This document shows positions 7,013 to 12,873 of a stretch of DNA of 43,534 bases, piece by piece (positions within the stretch are counted from its first letter, which is position 1; each line of letters opens with the position of its first letter). Where the stretch lies: assembly GCA_947594835.1 (NCBI GenBank), contig CANQEH010000021.1:1-43534 (forward strand), read 5' to 3'. Both the position numbers and the translations under genes were made by a program. This DNA comes from an uncultured Acetatifactor sp. (lineage in GTDB: Bacteria > Bacillota > Clostridia > Lachnospirales > Lachnospiraceae). The notes under the pieces were generated by a model, which worked only from the letters and a program-made list of their open reading frames with translations, was not told the DNA's origin and made no database searches.

Positions 7013-8144
7013 AGGGCACCTCCCGGGCATCCATATCGGCCTGCACCCGTTCCAGATCTGCCCGGATCGAAATTTTCTGAGGGCAGAGGGCCTCGCATCT
7101 GCCGCATTTGATACAGCACTTTGCCTGTCTGCTCTCCCCCAGTTCCCTTTCCCATTCCCTCTTGACCAATCCGTAGTTCTGATACATATGGTAGGTATTC
7201 CAGACGCGGAAGTTTCCGGGAATATCCACTCCCGCAGGGCAGGGCATACAGTACCTGCACCCGGTACAGCCATTCTGCACCCGGCTGTTGATCAGCGCCA
7301 CAATCTCGTCGATCTGTTCCTTCTCCTTCTCCGAGAGAGGATGAAAATCGGCAAAGGTCTTTACATTGTCCTCCACCTGTTCCATCGTGGACATCCCGCT
7401 CAAGATCACCTTCACAGGCGGCAGGCTTGCCGCCCATCGCAGGGCGAAGGATGCCACGGAAGCCTCCGGATCCAGGCTGCGGAACCTGGCGGTGATGTCC
7501 TCCGCGTAAGAGGCCAGCGTACCGCCCTTTAAGGGTTCCATCACGACCATCGGCACCTGTTTTTCCTGGGCGAGCTCACAGCCCCGCAGACCTGCCTGCT
7601 CCTGGGCGTCCATGTAATTGATCTGGATCTGGCAGAAATCCCACTGCCTGTAATTTAAGATCTCTGCAAACGCATCGTAGTCGTCATGGAAGGAAAAGCC
7701 CAGATAGCGGATCTTTCCAAGAGCTTGAAGCTCTTCCAGCCGTTTGATGCAGCCAAGCTGCACCATGGAATGGAAGCGGTCGCGGTTCAGCGCGTGAAGC
7801 AGATAAAAGTCGATATAGTCTGTCTGAAGACGGGACAGCTGTTCCTCAAAGATCTGATCCACATCCGAGAGGGTCTTGACCTGCCACACCGGCAGCTTCG
7901 TGGCCAGATAAAGCTGCTTTCTGTCATACTTTTGCAGCACCCGACCTACAAAAGGCTCGCTTTCCCCGCCGTGGTAGGGGTAAGCAGTGTCAATGTAATT
8001 CACGCCGGAAGCAATGGCATAGTCCATCATCCGCTCCGCTTCCGGCTCGTTAATCTTTCCGTCTGCCGTCACCGGGAACCGCATACAGCCAAATCCCAGC
8101 AGAGAAGTCTCGATCCCCAGTTTTTCCATCTTTCTTTTTTCCAT
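6996..8144 (-). CDS. Aldo/keto reductase fused to a C-terminal 2x[4Fe-4S] ferredoxin domain
   Basis: 382 residues. The N-terminal ~270 residues are an aldo/keto reductase TIM barrel with the catalytic tetrad D52, Y57, K83 and H117 (IDTAYPYHGG, ATKLPVW, FYLLHALN). The C-terminal part holds two ferredoxin cysteine sets: C293, C296, C299, C302 (CTGCRYCMPCP) and C344, C347, C350, C354 (CIKCGRCEALCP), the usual bacterial ferredoxin spacing. This fused form is common in anaerobic Firmicutes and suggests electron exchange between ferredoxin and NAD(P)H-linked reduction of a carbonyl. The start at 8144 has GAGGTG four bases upstream. It follows a zinc dehydrogenase gene by 69 bp and overlaps the AraC gene. 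Substrate not predictable. Confidence 0.9.
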   Translation of the reverse strand: MEKRKMEKLGIETSLLGFGCMRFPVTADGKINEPEAERMMDYAIASGVNYIDTAYPYHGGESEPFVGRVLQKYDRKQLYLATKLPVWQVKTLSDVDQIFEEQLSRLQTDYIDFYLLHALNRDRFHSMVQLGCIKRLEELQALGKIRYLGFSFHDDYDAFAEILNYRQWDFCQIQINYMDAQEQAGLRGCELAQEKQVPMVVMEPLKGGTLASYAEDITARFRSLDPEASVASFALRWAASLPPVKVILSGMSTMEQVEDNVKTFADFHPLSEKEKEQIDEIVALINSRVQNGCTGCRYCMPCPAGVDIPGNFRVWNTYHMYQNYGLVKREWERELGESRQAKCCIKCGRCEALCPQKISIRADLERVQADMDAREVPCGESV

Positions 8145-8213
8145 CTGACACCTCTTTCCTGCGCCGTTGATCGCACAGATCCTTTCTGCCCGCTGCGCGG
8201 ACGTCCGCCTGCG

Positions 8214-9146
8214 TTACCCAAACTCAAAACCCGCCTTAAACCCACGGTAGGCAAAAGCTGCTTTAAAATCTGCCGGAGAAAACAAAGTAAGGGGCGGGAA
8301 GACCGCTTTCCCGGAAGACAGCGCCTCCAGCGCGGGCACAAACGGGCCGCAGCGGCTGCCCACGATGGTGATCTCATTCACCGCCACCTCGCTCAAAGGA
8401 AGCGATACCTCCCCGGCAAAAGTGCTTTTTAAGACGATGATCCCCTTTTTGCGCACCAGCGAGAGAGCCTGCCGTATCCCCTCGGGAGAGCCGGTAGCTT
8501 CTATCACCGCCTCATAGGCCTCTTTTTCCCGCTCCAGGCTCACCTGGGCATAGGGCGCAAACAGCTCCAGCTTTTCCGGATGCTTCCCCAGCACCGTCAC
8601 CTGCTGCCCCTTTGAGGCGAAGGCCTGCACCACGCAGTAGGCAAGCCTTCCATCCCCCAGAACGGCAATGGGCTCTCTGTCCTCAAATGACACCTGTGTC
8701 ATAATCTCAAAGGCTGCTGCCAGCGGCTCCGTGTATACGGCTTTCTCCGGCGCAAGCCCCTCTGGCACGGGATGGAGCAGCGAGGTCTGGATCGTCATGT
8801 ATTCCGCAAAGCAGCCGTCCTTTTGGTGCATCCCCAGGACGCGCCTGTCCCTGCAGTGGGTGGGCCTGCCTGTGCGGCAGTAGATGCATCTGCCGCAGGC
8901 GGCGTTGAGTTCTCCCACCACGGTCTTTCCCACCAGGGAAGGTTCCGGGGAGGTTTCCACCACGCCTACAAACTCATGCCCCATGACTCCTTGAAAATCC
9001 GGCCTGTAACCCTTTAAAATCTCTTTGTCCGTGTTGCACACAGCCGCCAGTCTGATCCTGACCAGGCTCTCCTGCGGCCCGGGTACCGGCACGGGCAGAT
9101 CTTCCCGGTAAGCGGCCTCTTTCCCGTCAAAATAGATTCCTTTCAT
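8214..9146 (-). CDS. Zinc-dependent medium-chain alcohol dehydrogenase
   Basis: 310 residues of the MDR superfamily, slightly shorter than the usual ~340. Zinc and cofactor features are visible: GHEFVGVVE with the catalytic-zinc His-Glu pair, structural zinc cysteines in CGRCIYCRTGRPTHC, and a Rossmann segment around IAVLGDGRLAYCVVQAFA, where the usual GxGxxG is altered to GDGRLA. It would oxidise a polyol or sugar alcohol with NAD(P). The start was set at ATG 9146, where the protein begins MKGIYFDGK in line with its family, rather than the longer in-frame ATG at 9200. It stands between the CapA-like lipoprotein gene and the aldo/keto reductase, as expected for an operon of carbonyl/alcohol metabolism. 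Physiological substrate unknown. Confidence 0.87.
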   Translation of the reverse strand: MKGIYFDGKEAAYREDLPVPVPGPQESLVRIRLAAVCNTDKEILKGYRPDFQGVMGHEFVGVVETSPEPSLVGKTVVGELNAACGRCIYCRTGRPTHCRDRRVLGMHQKDGCFAEYMTIQTSLLHPVPEGLAPEKAVYTEPLAAAFEIMTQVSFEDREPIAVLGDGRLAYCVVQAFASKGQQVTVLGKHPEKLELFAPYAQVSLEREKEAYEAVIEATGSPEGIRQALSLVRKKGIIVLKSTFAGEVSLPLSEVAVNEITIVGSRCGPFVPALEALSSGKAVFPPLTLFSPADFKAAFAYRGFKAGFEFG

Positions 9147-9207
9147 CCTGACCCCCATTCTGCCTGCAGCGCACAAACCTTCCATCAGAAGAATGGCCAT
9201 GCTTTGG

Positions 9208-10341
9208 TCATTCTATGGGATATCCCTCCCCGTCAAACTGCAGGCCAAATCCCGCGCTGTATTCGTTCAGCCTGTCCAGAATCCGCTGGGCCTCCGCGCC
9301 CTGTGCGGGGGTGGGTTTAAAGTCATTTCGATCCGATCGGGAGCTGACCGAGCAGGGGATGGCCCGAAACTGCGTGTCCTCCTGCATCACACCGTCTTCC
9401 AGCACAAAGGTCTGCTGGACGATGAGACAATCCTTATCCTCGGGATTCCGATTGGCGCCAAAGCAGAAATTGCCCAGGCTGTAGACAATGTATTTCCCCT
9501 TGTATTCCTCGATTCCCTGTATCACATGGGGATGATGGCCGACGACCAGATCCGCCCCCCAGTCGATGCATTTCCGTCCCAGGCTTTTCTGATACTCCTC
9601 CGGGAAATTCTCCCGCTCCGTCCCCCAGTGACAGCTTGCCAGCACCAGCTGGCAGCCCTGCTCCCTGAGACTTGCGATGCCGTCCTCCAGATAAGACTCC
9701 ACCCCTGCCCCCTGTTCCACTTCATTCACAGACACAAAGCCGATGCGGATCCCTTTCGTCTCATAGATGCCGACGTTTCCGTCGTAAGCGTATACAATCC
9801 CCGCTTCTTCCAGCGCCGCCGCCGTGTCGTCGCTGCCCTGCTGCAGATAGTCCAGCCGGTGGTTGTTGGCCATTCCGGCGGCCTCCACGCTCCCTGCCGT
9901 CAGCACGTCCACATAATCGGGGCTGCCGCTGATGCAGTAGGTCTGCCCCTCCCGGTGCTCCTGGGCCAGGGTCAGAGGCCCCTCCAGATTGACAAGCGTC
10001 ATGTCGTCAGCGCTGAAGAGATCATACACATTCTCAAAAAAGTACGCCGGATTCTGCTCCTGGTCATAGACAGCCTGAAAAGTCCCCCAATATTCCTGCC
10101 CGATGTAGGTGCCCATCGTCACATCTCCCGCCGCGGAGATCGTGACGGAAACCCTGCGCTCTGCCGACGGAGACGGCAGGGAAGGTTCGCCCGCGGAAAC
10201 AGATTCTTCCTGCGGCTCCTCCAGGGGCGTTTTCAGGGGAACCGGCGCAGGCTGTGCCACAGGCGGGATCTCCTCCCCGCAGGCGGCGAGCAGGAACAGA
10301 AAAACGCAGACCAAGAGCCATGGAAACAATTTCTTTTTCAA
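9208..10341 (-). CDS. CapA-family lipoprotein (metallophosphoesterase-like fold)
   Basis: 377 residues from a TTG start. The N-terminus is a lipoprotein signal: basic KKK, hydrophobic LLVCVFLFLLAAC with the lipobox cysteine, then a Pro/Glu-rich linker of ~45 residues. The mature domain matches the PGA_cap/CapA family: SAAGDVTMGTYIG, DMTLVNLEGPLT, GMANNHRLDY, ASCHWGTER, ADLVVGHHPHVIQG and YSLGNFCFG. These supply metal-binding Asp, Asn and His residues. Members are tied to poly-gamma-glutamate or other cell-surface polymer synthesis, although many have unproven activity. The TTG at 10341 was preferred because an AAAGG site stands seven bases upstream and the signal peptide then starts cleanly. 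A longer frame from 10503 would overlap the upstream gene out of frame. It is anchored outside the membrane. Confidence 0.85.
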   Translation of the reverse strand: MKKKLFPWLLVCVFLFLLAACGEEIPPVAQPAPVPLKTPLEEPQEESVSAGEPSLPSPSAERRVSVTISAAGDVTMGTYIGQEYWGTFQAVYDQEQNPAYFFENVYDLFSADDMTLVNLEGPLTLAQEHREGQTYCISGSPDYVDVLTAGSVEAAGMANNHRLDYLQQGSDDTAAALEEAGIVYAYDGNVGIYETKGIRIGFVSVNEVEQGAGVESYLEDGIASLREQGCQLVLASCHWGTERENFPEEYQKSLGRKCIDWGADLVVGHHPHVIQGIEEYKGKYIVYSLGNFCFGANRNPEDKDCLIVQQTFVLEDGVMQEDTQFRAIPCSVSSRSDRNDFKPTPAQGAEAQRILDRLNEYSAGFGLQFDGEGYPIE

Positions 10342-10388
10342 TCTGATGACCTTTCTGCTGCTTGTCGGTACGCCCGCAGCGCTGTCGG

Positions 10389-10697
10389 TTACCGTTTCTT
10401 CAACATTTTCTTTTCCACCTTGCGGTAAATAGCCACGGTCAAAAAGGCTTCCACGATGATTAAAAGGGTAAATGCAATGCTCAACAGCCCCTGGGTTGTG
10501 CACACAAAGAAAATCGTGATCTCCGCCACCACGCCAAAGCCGATGATCAGCCCCCCGCAGAAGTGGTTGTATTGTTTCACATCCACCACCTCAATGGGCA
10601 GTCTGGTAAAGACTCTGTTTCTCTCCTTTGCGTGAAAAGTCACCACGCCCTGGTACATACACATGACCCCTACAAATACCAGCACGATTACGTCCAT
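10389..10697 (-). CDS. Small three-helix membrane protein
   Basis: 102 residues. Three hydrophobic segments are visible: DVIVLVFVGVMCMYQGV, GGLIIGFGVVAEITIFFV and GLLSIAFTLLIIVEAFLTVAI. The C-terminus is basic (RKVEKKMLKKR), presumably cytoplasmic. The loop motif VDVKQYNHFCGGL is reminiscent of small DUF3784-like membrane proteins, but I cannot assign a family firmly. ATG 10697 was chosen over ATG 10709 because GAGAGG sits just before it; the earlier ATG directly follows a GCCGCTTCAGCGGC hairpin. It appears to be the first gene of the minus-strand operon leading to CapA, the dehydrogenases and AraC. Function unknown. Confidence 0.65.
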   Translation of the reverse strand: MDVIVLVFVGVMCMYQGVVTFHAKERNRVFTRLPIEVVDVKQYNHFCGGLIIGFGVVAEITIFFVCTTQGLLSIAFTLLIIVEAFLTVAIYRKVEKKMLKKR

Positions 10698-10712
10698 CTT
10701 TCCTCTCATTCT

Positions 10713-10726
10713 GCCGCTGAAGCGGC
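10713..10726. repeat. Copy 1 of the GCCGCTGAAGCGGC hairpin module
   Basis: Perfect 6-bp stem with a 2-base centre, three bases before ATG 10709 (minus strand), followed by AGAATGAGAGG. Identical or near-identical hairpins occur at 33523-33536 and 38921-38934, each directly before a gene start. Confidence 0.75.
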
Positions 10727-10751
10727 CCCTGCATAGCAGGGATCTTATCCT

Positions 10752-10773
10752 TCTATTTTCTATCTATTTTCTA
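10752..10773. repeat. Tandem 11-bp repeat TCTATTTTCTA x2
   Basis: Two exact copies, 10752-10762 and 10763-10773, at the start of the transcript of the minus-strand operon. The 11-bp period is about one helical turn, so an operator with two same-face half-sites is possible. Confidence 0.7.
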
Positions 10774-10801
10774 TTTTAGTATACTTTTCCGGGGAGTTCA
10801 A
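10773..10801 (-). promoter_or_regulatory. Promoter of the minus-strand operon (10697 to 6110)
   Basis: Minus strand: -35 TTGAAC (10796-10801), 17-bp spacer, -10 TAAAAT (10773-10778). The predicted start is ~70 bp before the first gene. A perfect tandem repeat of TCTATTTTCTA at 10752-10773 begins at the edge of the -10 and fills the initial transcribed region, where a regulator could bind. Confidence 0.6.
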
Positions 10802-10823
10802 CAGAAAATATCTTCCGATCCGC

Positions 10824-10852
10824 TTGTCCCGGCCCCCATAAAAGAATATAAT
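10824..10852 (+). promoter_or_regulatory. Promoter of the 5'-nucleotidase gene
   Basis: -35 TTGTCC (10824-10829), 17-bp spacer, consensus -10 TATAAT (10847-10852). The start of transcription would be near 10859, about 50 bp before the ATG. The leader contains the GGCGGG/CCCGCC hairpin at 10858-10883. Confidence 0.7.
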
Positions 10853-10857
10853 ATCAG

Positions 10858-10883
10858 TAGGGGCGGGCAGCGTCCCGCCTACG
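10858..10883 (+). other. Leader hairpin before the 5'-nucleotidase
   Basis: GTA..GGCGGG pairs with CCCGCC..TAC with a 2-base bulge, placed at the very 5' end of the predicted transcript. There is no T-tract, so it is more likely an RNA-stabilising stem than a terminator. Confidence 0.5.
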
Positions 10884-10908
10884 CCAAAAGAAAGGGATCG
10901 GAAAACGC

Positions 10909-12873
10909 ATGAAATATGGAATGAAACATCTTGTATCTTCGCTGGCCCTGTCTGTTTCGCTGGCTCTTTCGCTTCCTGCGGCTCCGCTGCAGGCAGAAGC
11001 CGCCCAAAGCGGCAAGGTATTGGATCTTTTCTTTCTCCACGATACCCATTCCCATCTGGACAGCTTTGTCACGGTGGAAGACGGGGGCACGGTGACACAG
11101 GGCGGTTTCTCCAGGATCCAGACGCTGATCGGGCAGGCCAGGGCCGAAAACCCCGACGCCCTGGTAGTAGACGCCGGAGATTTCTCCATGGGCACCCTGG
11201 TACAGACCATTTTCAACACAGATGCGCCGGAGCTGCGCCTGCTGGGCGCGCTGGGGTGCGAGGTGAGCACCCTGGGAAACCACGAGTTTGACTACCGCTC
11301 CGCCGGACTTGCAGGCGCCCTGGACGCCGCCCGGGAGAGCGGGGATCCCGTCCCCGCCCTGGTCTTGTGCAACATTGACTGGGAAGCCATGGAGGCGGAA
11401 GGGCTGACCCCGGATCAGCAGCTCTTAAAAGATGCGTTCGACGCTTACGGCATGAAAGATTATATCGTCCTCAACAAAGGGGACGTAAGAGTCGCCGTTC
11501 TGGGCGTCTTCGGCGAAGACTCCCTGGCCTGCGCGCCCACCTGTGTGCTGAAATTTAAGGATATCTCGGAAGCGGCGGCCCAGACCGTGCAAAAGATACG
11601 GGAAAACGAGGAAGTAGACATGATCGTCTGCCTCTCCCACAGCGGCACCAGCTCCAATCCGGACAAGTCTGAGGATGAAATCCTGGCAGAAGCTGTGCCG
11701 GATATCGACTTGATCGTCAGCGGCCACACCCACTCCGTTTTGGAAGAGCCCTTACGGCATGGGGATACCTATATTGTCTCCTGCGGCGAGTATGGGAAAA
11801 ACTTAGGCAGTCTGTCCATGCGCCAGAGAGAGGACGGCAGATGGGAGATGGAGGCTTACCGCCTGATCCCCATTACCCCGGAAATTTCCCAGGATATGCC
11901 TACGCAGGAAAAGATCGACGGCTTCATGGAAACGGTAAACGAGCGGTATCTGTCTGAATTTGGCTGGGAAGCGGACCTTGTGCTGGCCCAGAACGACATC
12001 GCTTTCACGCCCTCTGCGCTTTTGTACGACAAGGCCGGGGAATATGATCTGGGGAACCTGTTAAGCGACTCCTTTACCTATGCGGTGGAGTCCGCCCCGG
12101 ATTTTGACGGGCACCCCGTAGATGTGAGCATCGTGCCCTCCGGCTGTGTCCGGGACACCTTTGCCCCGGAGGACATCACGGTGGAAGATGTCTTTAACGC
12201 CTACTCCCTTGGCATCGGCGTTGACGGGATTCCCGGCTATCCGCTGATCAGCATCTGGCTGACGGGAAAAGAATTAAAGATCGGCGCTGAGATCGATGCC
12301 ACCGTCTCGGAATTTATGAACACGGCCCGGCTCTACACCAGCGGATTAAACTATTCCTTCAACCCCCATCGGATGATCTTAAACAAGATCACCGACTGCT
12401 ACCTGACGGATGATGCAGGCAGCCGGGTGGAGCTGGAGGACGATCAACTCTACCGGGTGGTCTGCGACCTTTACAGCGGCCAGATGCTGGGCGCCGTGAC
12501 GGACGTCTCCTACGGCATCCTGTCCATCCAGCCCAAATTTGAAGATGGCACCCCCATCGAGAACATTGAGGATGCCATCATCACTTCTGAAGGAAAGGAG
12601 ATCAAAGCCTGGGCCGCCATCGCAGAGTACATGGAGAGCTTTCCCGACACCGACGGCGACGGGATCTCCAATATGCCCGCATATTACGCCTCCACCCACG
12701 GCCGGAAAGTGATCGAAGAGAGCACTTCCCTGTTTGATCTGATCCGGCATCCCAACAAGTACGCCGTTATCATCGTGCTTGTGGTTCTTGCGGTGCTGGC
12801 CGTTTTCGCGGGAATCATCACAGCCATTGTGCTGCTGATCCGCCGTCTGCTTAAGAGGAAGCTGCCGTCATAG
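10909..12873 (+). CDS. Cell-surface 5'-nucleotidase / UDP-sugar hydrolase family protein
   Basis: 654 residues. A cleavable signal peptide (HLVSSLALSVSLALSLPAAPLQAEA) opens the protein. The metallophosphatase domain follows with LFFLHDTHSHLDSF, VDAGDFSMGT, LGNHEFDYRS and DLIVSGHTHS, which supply the two-metal centre of 5'-nucleotidases. A C-terminal nucleotide-specificity domain (5_nucleotid_C) starts near residue ~370 and contains VSIVPSGCVRDTF and SLGIGVDGIPGYPL. Near the end is a membrane helix (YAVIIVLVVLAVLAVFAGIITAIVLL) followed by basic RRLLKRK, so the enzyme is membrane-anchored outside the cell. It would release phosphate from extracellular nucleotides or split UDP-sugars. It is transcribed from its own promoter and its stop overlaps the convergent GH3 gene by six bases. 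Confidence 0.9.
   Translation: MKYGMKHLVSSLALSVSLALSLPAAPLQAEAAQSGKVLDLFFLHDTHSHLDSFVTVEDGGTVTQGGFSRIQTLIGQARAENPDALVVDAGDFSMGTLVQTIFNTDAPELRLLGALGCEVSTLGNHEFDYRSAGLAGALDAARESGDPVPALVLCNIDWEAMEAEGLTPDQQLLKDAFDAYGMKDYIVLNKGDVRVAVLGVFGEDSLACAPTCVLKFKDISEAAAQTVQKIRENEEVDMIVCLSHSGTSSNPDKSEDEILAEAVPDIDLIVSGHTHSVLEEPLRHGDTYIVSCGEYGKNLGSLSMRQREDGRWEMEAYRLIPITPEISQDMPTQEKIDGFMETVNERYLSEFGWEADLVLAQNDIAFTPSALLYDKAGEYDLGNLLSDSFTYAVESAPDFDGHPVDVSIVPSGCVRDTFAPEDITVEDVFNAYSLGIGVDGIPGYPLISIWLTGKELKIGAEIDATVSEFMNTARLYTSGLNYSFNPHRMILNKITDCYLTDDAGSRVELEDDQLYRVVCDLYSGQMLGAVTDVSYGILSIQPKFEDGTPIENIEDAIITSEGKEIKAWAAIAEYMESFPDTDGDGISNMPAYYASTHGRKVIEESTSLFDLIRHPNKYAVIIVLVVLAVLAVFAGIITAIVLLIRRLLKRKLPS

Noticed and set aside
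7013..7273. N-terminal extension of the AraC regulator reaching into the reductase gene
   Set aside because: The extra sequence is low-complexity and unlike AraC proteins, and a GTG with a strong ribosome site at 7012 explains the real start.
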